64,000 nucleotides of DNA. Source: Scortum barcoo. Lineage: Eukaryota > Chordata > Actinopteri > Centrarchiformes > Terapontidae. Below, one piece after another: positions 13,251 through 26,222 of the stretch. The stretch is taken from assembly GCA_023238725.1 (NCBI GenBank), contig CM041545.1:15097782-15161781 (forward strand), in the 5' to 3' direction. Both the position numbers and the translations under genes were made by a program. How positions within the stretch are numbered: position 1 is the first letter of the stretch; each line of letters begins with the position of its first letter. A model generated the notes under the pieces. The model made no database searches. It was not told the origin of the DNA and saw only the letters and a list, made by a program, of their open reading frames with translations.

Positions 13251-13769
13251 GTGTATTTTATAAAACATTATGAAATATAAATGAGTTAACTATGGTTAAA
13301 ACTATAGCAGCATGTACCATATTAAAATGTTTATTTATATCCTTATAGAGGTCTGCATCCCCCAGCGTTAAAATACTTGTATTGTGTTATTATTTGTACT
13401 AGTTATGTGTAAATGAGTTTTCCTTTGAGACAAAAAAAATGTGTTTGCTTAACAATAAAGAACAAAAATGAAAAACAAAAAAACCCTATGACCACAGCTC
13501 TCCAGAGGCTACTCTGCAGAACGTCTTACAGAAGCAGTGACTTACATTTGGTCTCTAAAGACTTTTATTTTGGCGTGGCCCAGCTGTGTAGGATATCTGG
13601 AAAAATATGTGTGCTTGTGTGTGTACTCATTTAAAAGTTATAGGTTGTATAGTCAAGTTAATTCATTTTTATCTGTATAACTCAATGTCACAAATCACAG
13701 TTTTCCTCAATGGGCTTTGCAATTTGTACAGTGTCTAACACCGTCTATCCGACTCTAGGCTCAGAGAAG
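13251..13769. other. Intergenic spacer between nacc2 and nup214
   Basis: AT-rich DNA with no recognised gene. It separates the presumed 3' end of nacc2 from the nup214 promoter, both on the minus strand. Confidence 0.5.
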
Positions 13770-16700
13770 AAAAACTCCAACTTTATTTGTGTTTAACACT
13801 ACACCTGGCTCTGTTGGCAACTCCCCACCTACATTTTGGACAGCTGTGTTCGTACAATACAAAACTTGCAAAAATCCTTTATATAATGAGTGGTTTGGAG
13901 GTTCAGCATGGGGGAAAATCACTGAAAGGTAGCCATTGTGCTTGGAAATGAAAGGAAATAACTTAATCACACAAAAACAGAGACAAAAGAAAGAGGAGGG
14001 CAGTAAATGGTGAAGTAAGGACTTTTATTAGAAAGCAGATTTTTCTGTATTGCATTTAAAGAAATCAGGTACTCTTGGACTACACAACTGAAACTGGTGA
14101 TGGCAAATACCATGATGGGAATGAAAGGTAGATTCTTATGCAACATCAAAAGTGGCAACTTGCATTTCTGTTGTATATATTATTGATGCTTGAGTCAGAA
14201 GGCGCATAAACATTTTAACATTTTTCATTTGAAACATAAAGCAGTATCAACACTGAAATTGTCCCATCCCAGGTTGCCTGGTCCAAGCCCTATTGATAGT
14301 GAAGAATCATGATCAAAGTGTAGGGTTGCATGGATAAGTTCCTCTTTTGTCTTATGAACTGTTGTCCACTAAGAGGTTACCAATAAGCCTAGCTTAGAGC
14401 ATATCAGAGCATTATAGATATGGTCCATGTCAACATGGCACGGCTCTGTTCACGAAGCACCAAGGTTATCAGTCAAATATCTGTCAGTCCTTGTTGCAGA
14501 GACACACGCTTATAACCAAGAAGGCTGGCGTTAACGTCACCATGGCCCTCCACTCTGGAAAGTAAGCTAGCACAGACCAAAGCAAGCCGGAGAAAGACAA
14601 AGCGAATAGCAAGAGCACAGCAAGTCATGTCAGATCACCCATAATGCACTTTGAGGCTCATCCCTATCCTGATTGTCAGCGCTCTGAACACATGGCTTTA
14701 AAAGTTGCGTTTTCCCCTCATCTGCCTAACCCTTGGCCACTCTTTCCTCTCGTCTTTTGTTTTTCTAAGTAGTTCTAAAGTGCTGGCATTATGTTCAAGG
14801 ACACATACACACACATATAAACTTTTAGTGCATTTTCTTCTGAGTCTGCTGAAGGTTCAAAATGCACACTCAACTGGGTAGTTAGTCAAACGTATTCCTC
14901 TCTTTACCACTACTTTGCTGTCATCATTATAATTGATTAAAGTTTACACAAACATTCAAAAAAAGGCCAGGGTGTGTGATAAAAATACAACCCTTCTCAT
15001 TGCAAGACTCCACAGTCTTTGATTGCTAACAGTGCCAACAGTTATTCAGCATAAAATACATGGTGCATAAAGATCAGAGGTTTCATTGGGTTAGAGTGAG
15101 TGTCTGAATGGCATGCATTTTATGAAACAAGTGTCTCTTTGCATATAAATGTATTGTTTTCAGGATAGACCACTCAATGGAGCTAAAAATACCGTGCCCA
15201 TTAGTGTGACAGTAATGGGGGATGAACAGAGCAGTATGTAAGGTCTTTAGAAAGTAAGTAACAATTTATTTTGCAAAGAAATGTTCATGAAAATAGGTTC
15301 TTTTCAGCTGACAATCCCATCCTATGTCTTGTTTAGTCCTTTTCAGCGATCATCCAGGTGAAGGGCACGTATTGCAAACAACACATTTCAGTCACAAAAT
15401 GAAAAAAAAAACAAAAAAACAATTCCTAACTACAGAGTTTGCTGTGAAGGAGACACTGGTTTCAATCAAAGGTATATGTAAAACACATTACATGCATTTT
15501 ACGGGACTTTTTCCTTGCAGCAACCTCAAACAGAGCTCATCCTCCCATGGGTTTGCCATGACATTCTCTGAGAATTTCCCAGTTTATAGTGCAACATTGT
15601 CTGCGTTCAAAGTCACCCCGCACAAGAAAAGAAAAAAAAAAAACACCCTATGCAAAAGAAAAGCAAGATTTTTATTCCCTAAAAAGGTTGGAATTTTTTT
15701 TGTTGGCCAAGACAGTCAAACATATTTTGCAGTAAGGCAGACAAAGTGAACAAGCTGACATGTGAATGCATCGAGGGGAATAAATGTTAAATGCATGTGT
15801 GGTTGTTTTGTAAGGAGGACCTCACCTTAAATGTGAATACAGGACAGAACAGGTTTGACCACGGTATAGATATCACATGTTCTTTCTATACTGTTTAGTG
15901 TCAATCATATAAACTGAGTGAGTGAGTCACTCCAGGGGATCCAAGTTGTTGGTGATTAGCTGTTGGATGCATCTAAGGGCAGCAAATCTGTCATTTGAAT
16001 TCAACCTAATTGGGCCGGTCCTTAAAGAACCAGATGATGGCAAACATAAAGTAAGAATGGTGAATAAGTGAATAATGCATGACATAAGTTATTCTGTAAG
16101 GATCTTGGAGGCCAATTTTCATCAAATTATAACTAAAATAAGGGAACAAATTTGTCAAGGTCTGCATTCTTCGCCTACAGTTACTTTGTCAGCCTAAGGC
16201 ACTGTTCCACACCCCTCTGTCAATACAGTGGAGTATGTCACTGTTTCTCACCCTATGTTATTTACTGCTTTGTTTTAAACTGGCATTCATATCAAATTCC
16301 TCAGCGTTAAAGTAGTGGCCATGCAAAATCTTGCCTGTTCAAAAACAGGTCATCATAAAATCAAAAGCATTTATTGTGCATGAAAATACAAAGAGAGAAA
16401 GATAGAATAAAATGCACATGTTATACTTACTTCAAACAGTGGAGCACATTAGTTTAAATTTTTTCTGGTGGCAGGCTGATTAATTTGCAAGATATTTTGC
16501 AATCTAAAGTAATACATTTGGTTTAATTCCATTATTATTTATGTGTACATTTTAGGAAGACTGTTACCGTTGACAAAAGTCCAGGTCATTCTTTTAAAAG
16601 TCCAGTAATTAAGGTAGCGGTTCCAATAAACAACTGAATATCTTTATTTATTTATTTTTCTTTTACAAGAGCAACTTTAGGAACTGAAGCTTAATAAATA

Positions 16701-19618
16701 AAAAAAAATAGATAAAGAAATTATTTGCTAAATCTTGAATTATAGCTATACAGTTTTGTGAACACATATATGTCATTCAAACATTAGAGACATACATAAC
16801 TGTCAAAATATTTTTAAAAAATTAGGAGGTTGTTGGGATAAAAGTAGAATAAACAATAGAGTAATAAAAGCCTGTATGAGAACCTCGCTCAGTTTTCGGT
16901 GTTCACCACATTGGAAGACCTGTTCACATCAGTTTTAAAAATCACAAATCACAAAAGCTTTAGGTTAGAACATCACCCAGCCTCACGGTCAGATTATATT
17001 ATATTATGGCCCATTTTTAAGAGGATACAGTTGAGGCAAAAAGTGAGTCATATAAAAAAAAAGGAAAAAGATATTGAGTATTTGACCATATTCATCAATC
17101 AAGGCTTGGACCCCTCTCCAAAGCAGTGCTACAGTTTACATTCATTCATCATCTCAGCCATTCAGTCACGGCCCTGTTTCATTTATGGCAGATCACATTT
17201 CTTCCAAAAAAGGTGAAAAAAAAAGATACTGTAAACGTCTTTATTATTACCTAGTGCAATTATAACCCTGTGTTTCTTATGCAGGGCCATCTTAAAGCTT
17301 CCCCCTAAAGAACCCCAAACAAGATACGTAGAACAAAGACAGAAAATAATCTGGCCTGACCTTTCAGGTGGCGCAGCATCGAAGCATAAACAGACAAATC
17401 AAATACATTGGGGGCATATATTAGACTTTTGTGCTTTGCTTTTTTTTTTTTTTTTTTAGCTTCTGCTGTAAATTTCTGCAGCGGGAAATAAGATGGATTC
17501 ATTTTATTTTTCAACGATTTCAATAAAATGTTGGCGGCTGGAAATAACTTTGGGGCTCATTCGTTCACTAAATTTTGACTGTTTGATTTGGGGATTAAAT
17601 GTGCTTCAATCAGAAAAAATGAGAAAAACAGAAGAAAACATACAACAGTTTATCTCTCAAAATCAATGCACACAACAACGAAAGGAAGGCTGTTTGGACT
17701 TTGTCCCAATGCATGGCAGAAAGCATGAAAACAGATATCAAATAAAAAAAAAAAGAGAAAGAAAATGAGCATGACAGATACAGGTTAAAGTCCCCGTTCG
17801 ACTCACTGCCTCAGACTGCCTCCTTAAAATACATAAAACAGACCGGTTTTCTCCTTCCAAACCCAAAATTCCCTAATTAAATAAATAATCAGGGTGATGT
17901 GGAGGAAATTTTCAGTCTTTAGTACAGTCACATTTCACCAAACTCCTTAGTTTCCCACTCTTTAACCTTTTTTTGAGTGCAAATGCAATAAGCCAGCAGA
18001 AATTGCTCTTATAGGTTTTATTCAATAATTTACCCCCCAAAACCCCCCCAGAAAAAAAAACAACAGGATGGAAGCAGGACTATGTAGTCTCGGTGCCAAT
18101 CACACCACAACATCAAGGTGAAACAGTGCTTCTCTCTGGCATTTTTCCTTCTACCACTCAGTGTAGTGCACTTCCTCTTACTACTGTGTATATTCAGTCT
18201 CCTCTATTCATGGTGACAGCACGCTCTGTAGTTAAAAAAAAAAAACTCCAAAACTCCCATCGACCCTGTGTCGACACAGTCAATCCTCAATCCTGGGTGT
18301 CGCCCAGGTCAGTTCTAACATGTGTCAGACTGAGGTCAGATCCCAGTGAGAAGTGGGAAAATAGTCCTTTTGCGTATTATTGGCGTATCTTGAGGCAACA
18401 GTAGCTGTTTTCTTATTTCGATGCAGGTTTGTGGCTTTGTCGTTGTTTTGAATTATTCTCTGTATCCATTGTTTGTATTCATGCATGCAAGCTTGGATTT
18501 TAGTGCATGTTGTTGTTCATCCATTCTCTCTCTCTGTCTCTTGTTTTAGTGCTGTTGTTGTTCTCTCTCTCTCTCTCTCTGTATCTCCAAGACAGAGTAA
18601 TGTAATTTAAAATGATTTTTCAAAGTTAAAAAGCAGTGTTACATTTTTTTTTCCTTGGGAGATATTCCGATATTAAAGGCTAGTATCGTAATGCGCGCAC
18701 GTGTGTGTGTATCTGTATGTGTGTGTGTGGTGGGGAGGGGCGGTCTCGAGCAGACACAGGCATCACATTGACAATCTAATCCAATATGTCACGGGCAAAT
18801 ATGTGTGAAAAAACAACTCCATGTGATGGGTTATTTGCTAGATTGTGCAGAAAGTCTTTACATTTCAGAGAAAAAACCTTTCCTCATCATTATCGTGAAA
18901 ATGGCCTGCTCTTTTAATAGAAACCAAAACTGTTCTGTTCAATGGTGCTAACACAGTACTTGACCTTTAATTATAATACAGTCTTTGTATACATATTCAT
19001 ACATGTTTATCATACAACTATACGATGAAAAGTGGTCAAACACCACAAAATGAAGCGGCTCTTTAAGTGAGCTGTTATCACTGATCTGTTTTTCCCAAGG
19101 TTACGTGGGTTATTCTCAGATGCAGCTTTCCAAGAAAACGGAATCGTTTTACAAACCATTAAACCACACTTCATAAACCACCAGCAAAGCAGCTGATTTT
19201 GTATTGCACTGAAATGATGAATCATTACAGCCATTTGTTCTGTTATCAGGCCTCTGTATTACTGCTGCAGGTGCCGAAATACTGAGTAAATACAGAATAT
19301 ACGAAGAAAAGGGTGGAGCAGAGAGGGTTGGTTTTCTCAGTGTGCTAATGCCATGCCTGTGTCTACTTCTATTATCAGTGTTCTACTTCCACTATCGGTA
19401 AGTACACGTGTACACAAGCACACATGTGCGCATGCATGTGTGACAAAATTCCTGTATAGTAGGACCTACGAGCGCAGCGTTTTGTGCTGAATAATTCCCG
19501 TTGAGGAAGCACGGAGGAGAAGAAAGAGTGGTGGACGAGATGTTAGAGTAAGAGAGCAAGCAAAAGAAAATGCGGTGTTAAACAGGTTTCACAATGTTAG
19601 AGGCAGCCCGGGGGACAT
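13770..19618 (-). other. nacc2: Probable long 3' UTR of nacc2
   Basis: There are about 5.8 kb between the nacc2 stop codon (19619-19621) and the last candidate poly(A) signal, with no coding sequence that I recognise. The stretch is AT-rich. It contains a CT/CTCTCT run (about 18521-18582), a GT-rich run (about 18695-18730) and poly(A)/poly(T) runs. Family members have long 3' UTRs, but the real 3' end cannot be fixed without transcript data. Confidence 0.4.
13782..13787 (-). terminator. nacc2: Candidate polyadenylation signal for nacc2
   Basis: TTTATT on the plus strand is AATAAA on the minus strand. It is the last good signal before the nup214 promoter. Another AATAAA lies at 14024-14029 and several more lie upstream, so shorter transcripts are possible. 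Confidence 0.4.
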
Positions 19619-22600
19619 TCACTGTCCGTTCACCCTCAGACCTTGTCCAAAACTTTCCACTTCCTGCTCAGGTGGCGTGTCACTACAGTTGCCCGCCTCA
19701 GCTCCCGGGATCAAAGTTGGCGCCCCCAGTGATCCATCTACACCCTCTAACCCAGCTTCATCCTCATCCTCCTCCTGTTCCTCCTGGACCACTCCTTCGC
19801 CGTCACCTTCAGCCTCCGCGCCGGCCGCCCCAGACCTGGGGCTGCCCTCTGTCAGCGCTGGGTGAGTCCTGAGAGGGTCCTTGCGCTCTGGATACAACCT
19901 TTGCTCTAAGGTCTTGAAGTCAGGCTCGAAGGGGAGGGGCACCCCTGGTTGAGGAGCACCCAGGGCCAGGCCCAGACCGACAGCAGCACCCATGCCCATT
20001 CCCGCACGGTACACCTCCATGCCATCAGGCAGCATGGACTTGATCTTGGGCAACCATCGCTTGCGGACACGCCTGGCATTTGTGCACATGTCAGCAGCAA
20101 TCACATTCATTTCACTTTCCTTGAAGTTAGGGTTGAAATTTTGACAGTAGACTGTAAAAGAGAGAAAACAACAAACTCCATGTAGACAAATTGCGCTCTT
20201 TCAAACATTAAACCACATGTATTAGATTATTTAGACAATAAACCTACGTTTGACAGCGTTGAGGACCCTGCTGTCCAGGGGTTTCCTACTGGGGTCACTA
20301 GTCGAGGAGCGGATACCTGTCCCACAGCTATTGGCTAAAGTGTTTCTGCAGGGATACAGAGCCAACACCAGGGGGCAGAGTCAGCAATAGGCACATACAG
20401 TAGACAAACATGGGAACACACACACAACTAACCGCATTGCACAACATGGCCACAGATGGAGTGTGAAAGTTGGTTTGTGACAACAGCGGTAGTGTTGGAG
20501 TCATACAGAGAACTCAGATCTTACAGTGGGCCCTTAAAGATGAATCCAAAACTGTTCTGCTTGATTGTGCATGTCTTTACACTCACCTATCAAAGAAGGT
20601 GGCTAGCAGGCGGCGGAGCAAGACTTTGTGTTTGATTCAGGGCAGCACATAGATGACAGTTCATCAGCTGGCCTCGAGTCATGAACAAACCTGCGTAGAA
20701 CACTGGTGGGGTATAAAAAAAAAACTGAACCTTTGATTTGCATTGCAGAAAACCGGCTCAGATTTACATGATCTATGTGAACTTTGAAGTTGGTTTGACT
20801 CGAGCAACAGGGGTTTGTGAGTGTTGGACAACTTTCTACAGAGAACTCAGATTTTACAGTGGGCCCTTAAAGATGAATCCACCGAAACTGTTCTGCTTGA
20901 TTGTGCATGTCTTTACACTCACCTATCAAAGTTAAGGTGGCTAGCAGACGGCGGAGCAAGACTTTGAATGTTTGATTCCAGCACATAGATGACAGTTCAT
21001 CAGCTGGCCTCGAGTCATGAACTTCCTGCGTACCTGGTGGGGTATAAAAAAAAAGAACGATTTGCTGAGAAAACCGCTCAGTTTACAATCTATGTCTTTG
21101 AAGACTCGAGCGGGGTTTGTCCTTTCTCTTTTTGGCAATTACCGGTTCATCTTTTATTCTTTTGCGACATTTGAAATTCATGTTCAAGGAGATCTTTAAT
21201 GGATTTGGCCACAGCTTCATCTGCCCAAAGTAGAAATCACAATTTGGGAGAGGAATTGAAGTTGAAGGTCATGAAAAAAAACCCCCCACACACTTGGTTT
21301 TGCTTTCTTTTTGCAACCATCTCTTTCACAGTCATGTATTGATTTTGTATCTGACATGCAGACTACAGAACTGAATTACACATTTCCACTGTGTTCCAGT
21401 CTGCTTTTAATTCAGTTACATTACGACCTGATTGAATCTGAGCATGTGGTAACTTCTCTTGTACCAGTAAGTTTTTTTTTTGATTGATGATTGACTACAA
21501 CATGCATCTGCATGAGCCATCGTGTCCGGCTGTTTCTGTCTCTAAAACAGGGAACTGGGCATAATTCGGACTCTTGTTCTTTTGTCTGAAAAGATTCACT
21601 CGTAGATTGATTAAACTTTTTGTCATGCTCCAGTGTAGGAGTTAAATTGAGTTCATGTTGAGTAGTACCTGGTCGCTTTGAAAATCTCTGGTCTGACTGC
21701 CAAGAGCGATATCTGGCAGGCAGACCAAAGAGTTCAGTCGGTTTGTCTCATCATACCAAAAAATCTCTTTCCTCATGCTCTCAGTGCCCTGTAAGGGCCA
21801 TTTGGCAAACTCCCGGCAGGCTGTTGTCATATGCTTTTTACTCTAGAGTGACTTCTGTCTAGTCACTCTACCATAAAGGCCTGATTGATGAGCACTGCAG
21901 AGATGGTTGTCCTTCTGTCACGGTCTTCAATCGCTGCAGAGAAACTGCAGCTTTGTTCTGGCCCCTTCAGATCACCACAGTGACTTGGGTCGAACCCAAT
22001 GTGGCCGCCACTCAGAACTTTACTGAAGGTGGGTCAGACTGCACTGTGTTTTCATTAGGGACTACATTTAATTAGTAAGTAATTAACATTTAAACATAAT
22101 TTAACCCAAATGTCTTAATTATAAGCTTTAGCACTACTGTATATTAAATACTACAGTTGTAGGCTCAAGTCCCAGCGATGTCCAGATATTAAGTTACATC
22201 AGACTACATACATTACATTACATTATCTCTATATTAACTTCTACACTATATCATGTATTAGTGTGTCTTTTCATTTCTTTCCCATTCCATATGAGTATTG
22301 TTGGAGCGAGCTAAGGAACAAGAATTTTACTGCCAATGACATTTTGTTGTGCATATGTCTTGAACTTGCACTTGAACCTGAACGTGACAGCAGTCTCATA
22401 TGGGTCAAATACAGGTTAAAAATATGTTTCCTGCAAAAGTGATATTAGTATGGGTCACTGGGTTGTGGGTAACCTCACTTTAGCCTGGTTACTGATTTTG
22501 GGTGTACGGCCAGCATTAGGAAAAGATTTGATTTTTAAGGCTTTCAATTTTGTAACTGTGGAATTCTCTAGACTCTCGGATTTATTAGTTTAAATTAATT

Positions 22601-25464
22601 CAATCAGTTATATTAATTTTACCAATTTTAGGTATGAATACTTTCCAAAGTTGTTCTCTGCATGTGTGCACGTGATAAAATGCGAGCAAGCGAATGTGTG
22701 TGAGTAGATGCGTGTGTTTGTATGCGTCTGCCTACCAGCTACCAATTCCAGCTTCTCCCCAGGGTCCCCCTCAGAGTAGAGCTTAGGGTGGCAGCGGTAG
22801 CCTATCTGGCTGATGAGGCTTGCAGGCAGCGCCACCAGGTCCCTGCGGATCAGAACACAGTTGCGGTTCTCCAAGGCCAAGGGCACCGCTGCCATCTCTG
22901 GCTTGTCCTGGACTGGTGAAAGCAAGCAAAAACAGTTCAGAAAAAGCTTTTGAAAAACAAGGGGGTTTTGTGTTACAAAAACAGAAAGAGATAAATGAGT
23001 ATGCAGTCATATATTTATAAGACTATAAAAAAGACTTTGAAAAAGTTACGCTATCACCTGTGCCCCCCATTTAGATAGAGGCAACAACATTAGTAAAGCA
23101 GGTTGGTGTAATCTCATACAAGTTTGTTGTGTTTCATAAATGTTTTGGAGCATTGCAGATGTATCCCAGATAAGTCACAATGCTGCATCAGCAACTTGAG
23201 TTTTGGAGGGGGACGGATCCCAAGCTGGGTGTAAGGTTCTTACTTGCAAAACTGTTTCCCCGTAACCTTTGAGATGACTTGTGAGTGTATGCACACACGC
23301 ACACACAGAACAGGAGAAATTAATCCATTAATTGCCACACACATGTACATAGTGTACACAGAAAAGTGTGGATTAATGCCTTTGCAAGTGCATTCACACT
23401 GCCCACACACACACACACACACACAGGAAAGATGTGCATGGTTCTCAAATAACCCACAATGTCACCCTGGGGTGCTCTGACTGATTGCAGATAGAGTGGA
23501 TTTCATAAATATCCGAAACTCTAGAATTTGACAAACCTATGCAATGCCTTTGAGCTGCAGGATGCTAAGAATGCAAGGAAGTGTGTGTGTGTGTGTGTGT
23601 GTGTGTCAGAGTGTGTGTGTGTGTGTGTGAGTTTGAGATTGCCCATTGGTGGCCTGTCTGTGCGTCTACGTGTGAACAAGTGAATCTACGCCTGCATGTG
23701 TAGGAAAATCTGCACCAGTATGAAAGTGAGGTGGGAAATTATAACGAAAAGCAGAACAGGCCAGCTGTTGTAGCTATGATAAGGACTGTGTTGTTGGTCA
23801 CGATGCACTCCAATCATAACTCCATAAAGCTATCTTTATGCTGAGAGAACCCACACACACACTGGAGGCATAACATTTTGCCTTTTCAAGATGCGCAGGA
23901 TACATGATTTATGAAAGATTAAATAATGTAGCTGGGATGAAATGAATGTGTATCAGTATCTTTTTTTGCACAATACATAACAAGCCCAGAGAAGGAGCAA
24001 CAATGTTCCCCAAAACTCCTTCATTTACAGTTATACATTTCTGCAAGTCATGCCGACTTTTACTTTTAGATCCATCTGATATCAAATGAATATCCTCCGT
24101 CTGAGCCAAGGGCGATTGTGAAAGTAATTCACTTAGTCATTTCTTACATGACCAGAAAGATGAAGTTGATGCAGGATTTTTGTTGAGATCGTCTTATTAG
24201 CATTTGAGCATTTTTTTTCTTTAAACATCTTTAATTTACTGGAGTTAAGAAGTAAACACTGTGAGAGTTGGCGCAGTGGAATAAAGTATTCTTGAGATAA
24301 AAATGTAAGACTGACTTTAACCGAGACCATACTTTATTTTTAGGGATTCTTTAGGGTTTTTAAGGATGAAAAATATTCCACAGTAAAGCTTCAGTGATGA
24401 GTGCTCTCCACTAAACACCCCAGCGGTGTTTGAAAATACACGTAAGCACTGCAGCACTTCACAAAGATCTCATAAAAGCATCAATATAACATAGTACTCA
24501 CTCCCGTAGGGGTTGGCCGTACGTCCGTAGAGATGACTGTAGGCATCATCTGCCATCCCATCATAGGGCTCTTCTTCAAACTCCTCATCCTCATTCTGGT
24601 AGGATGTGGGACTGTCGGTGGTTGGCAGGCTGGACGCTCCAGGACTGGACCTTTCAACTCCTGCTGCTGCTCCTCCCGCACTGGCCCCTTGAAGGTGGTA
24701 AGGAGGCAAACCAGGGATGTGGGTCCCACCGGCCGTTGTGTAGAACAGTGAACTGGCCCTTGCCAGCCGGCTGCCCAACTCCGAAGATGAAATCTTGCTC
24801 TGCGTTGAGGGTACTGTCAGCGGCGTCGGGTCACCCCCTTCTAGTTTAATCTTACGCTGTGGCATAAGTAGGGATGGAGACCAGCCCGGGGTCCCCAAAA
24901 GGGCGGCCACTGCTAGGCCGTTACCGTTATTACAGGGACTCTGCGGCTCGGATCCCGTTTCCTCTAAGGACCCTGCTGTTTGCGAGTCACAGTGAGGCGA
25001 GTTCGCCTTGAACATTAGGTCCATGCCTCTTTCGACTATATGCTGAATCTGGAGGTAGCCAGCTGTGTACATGACCACCAGCTGTTCACTAGCTGCCATT
25101 GTTAGCTTCCCTGTGTAGCAGAAAGTGAGAATCTGCTCAAAGCAAGCAGGTGTGACTGAAGAGGGCAACTCAAACTGGGTCTTGGTGGAGCTGCTGAAGA
25201 GGTCACGAAAGTAGAGGCTGCTGGCAGCCAAAACGGCCCGGTGGGCTTTGAAAGCCTGACCTGGTTGTTAGAAATAACAGAGAAGAGAAAAAAAGTTGAA
25301 AGTATTGGTAAAAAAATGCTAGTATCATTTCAAAGTGCTGTAACTAACCAACCTTTGACGAGGATGGAAACATCGCAGTAGTGTCCCAGCAGGCGCTGCT
25401 CGTTAAGGGAGCCCAGAACTGTGGCTCCAAAGTTTGGGATCTCCACATGGAGCTGCTGGGACAT
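19619..25464 (-). CDS. nacc2: Nucleus accumbens-associated protein 2 (BTB/POZ and BEN domain repressor), six coding exons
   Basis: NACC2 is a nuclear transcriptional repressor that dimerises by its BTB domain and binds DNA or partners by its BEN domain. Exons (5' to 3' on minus): 25353-25464, 24502-25260, 22736-22912, a BEN exon present twice (20587-20702 and 20923-21033), 20248-20345, 19619-20151. The start MSQQLHVEIPNFG matches human MSQMLHIEIPNFG. The BTB domain covers roughly residues 12-120 (LNEQRLLG, CDVSILVKGQAFKAH, LAASSLYFRDLFS, CYTGKLTM). A linker follows with ERSSPGASSLPTTDSPTSYQN. The BEN domain starts near residue 305 (VLIRRDLVALPASLISQIG, YRCHPKLYSEGDPGEKLEL) and includes NTLANSCGTGIRSST and MNVIAADMCTNARRVRKRW. 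The C-terminus is acidic and Pro/Gly-rich. Summing exons with one 106-nt BEN exon gives 1785 nt, exactly 595 codons, near the human length. As assembled, both BEN exon copies break the frame. Confidence 0.95.
20587..20702 (-). pseudogene. nacc2: nacc2 BEN exon, copy A, frame-disrupted
   Basis: On the minus strand it reads through MTRGQLMNCHLCA, then a 4-nt insertion (CCCT) shifts the frame before the sequence that would encode KVLLRRLLATFFDR. The start is also altered by about 6 extra nt. Length is 116 nt against an expected 106. The donor GATAG/GTGAGT is intact and the acceptor is CACCAG. I read it as a damaged or mis-assembled copy of the real exon. Confidence 0.75.
20923..21033 (-). pseudogene. 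nacc2: nacc2 BEN exon, copy B, frame-disrupted
   Basis: Length is 111 nt against an expected 106. It reads MTRGQLMNCHLCAGIKH and then a 2-nt insertion shifts the frame. A second 2-nt insertion lies just before the donor, and one extra base lies near the acceptor end. Acceptor (CACCAG) and donor (GATAG/GTGAGT) are intact. Comparing copies A and B gives an exon that fits the gene's phase (2 nt, 34 codons, 2 nt). Confidence 0.75.
21104..22735 (-). other. nacc2: nacc2 intron 3, with a possible old repeat near its 3' side in plus coordinates
   Basis: Intronic DNA between the BEN exons. The stretch 22290-22385 (GGAGCGAGCTAAGGAACAAG and following, with TTTTGTTGTGCATATGTCTTGAAC) resembles the tail of a dispersed fish repeat from memory, but I cannot name it. 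No exon or RNA gene is recognised. Confidence 0.3.
23405..23425. repeat. (AC)n microsatellite
   Basis: A pure AC run of about 21 nt in nacc2 intron 2. Confidence 0.9.
23580..23629. repeat. (GT)n microsatellite, interrupted
   Basis: Two GT runs separated by CAGA in nacc2 intron 2 (22913-24501). The remainder of that intron shows no recognised feature. Confidence 0.9.
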
Positions 25465-25531
25465 GTTGGCCGCAGAGGAAGAGGAAGATGTTTCAGATAT
25501 TTACTGCAGACTCCGCCACTGAGAGAGGCAT
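25465..25531 (-). other. nacc2: nacc2 5' UTR part of the first coding exon
   Basis: A pyrimidine-rich acceptor (CTTTTTCTTTTTACAG) ends at 25532 on the minus strand, so the exon with the ATG begins at 25531. This implies at least one upstream non-coding exon. Confidence 0.65.
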
Positions 25532-26204
25532 CTGTAAAAAGAAAAAGAGGAAAAAAAAGAAAAAGGTATGGAGATTGCGTTGGAGAGGAGAAACACAGTG
25601 ATAAAGAAGGAGTGAATAGAAAATGCGTGAAAGATGAAAAGACATGCCAGAGGGAGGCAGAGAGGCGAGAAGGGAGAATTGAGAGAATCTTAAAGGAAGC
25701 AAAGAGCAAAGAATGAAAATAGAGTTGAGATGAAGTGAGAAAATGAATACAGTTGAGGGAGAAGTGAGAGGTGTGTGAACGAGAGATGGAAATGCGGAGA
25801 TAGTGGGTGAGATAGTAGAGAGGAAGAAGAGCGAAAGGAGGAGTCAAGTCAGTCCACTGAAAAAAAAGAGAGAAAAAATACAATGCTGTGCCTACTGTAC
25901 ATGGGAACGTTGTAAAATACCTTGAGGCTATGTTGTTTTACATTGCTTAAATTCCAAGAACCTTGGACCCATTCCATGTATAGCACTAAATGCATCAACA
26001 ACGCTCCCGCAGCGTTGGACTCTGATGACCTGTAAGTCAGCCTTGACAGTAACTTTTATCAGCGAGGAAACACTGAACACAGCCAGGCGTTCATGTCACA
26101 GCTTACAGACACCGCTCGATCCTGCTGACTCTACACCTTTGCCGGCGTTTGTCCTCTCTTCAAACTCGGCCAGAAAACAAAACACAACGCGGCTCATGTC
26201 ACAC

Positions 26205-26222
26205 ACACACACACACACACAC
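26205..26222. repeat. (AC)n microsatellite cluster (26.2-26.6 kb)
   Basis: AC runs at about 26200-26222, 26360-26383 and 26493-26510, the last followed by a CT run, all within 400 bp. Confidence 0.85.

Larger units (their letters stand above)
20469..21103. repeat. Tandem duplication of about 320 bp containing a nacc2 BEN exon
   Basis: Unit A is about 20469-20788 and unit B about 20789-21103. They share long identical blocks, for example the stretch around the GTGAGT donor, the exon body and the GGGGTATAAAAA intronic stretch. They differ by many 1-8 nt insertions and deletions, with few substitutions. That error profile is typical of uncorrected long-read sequence and unlike natural divergence, so I favour a false duplication. 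Confidence 0.85.
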
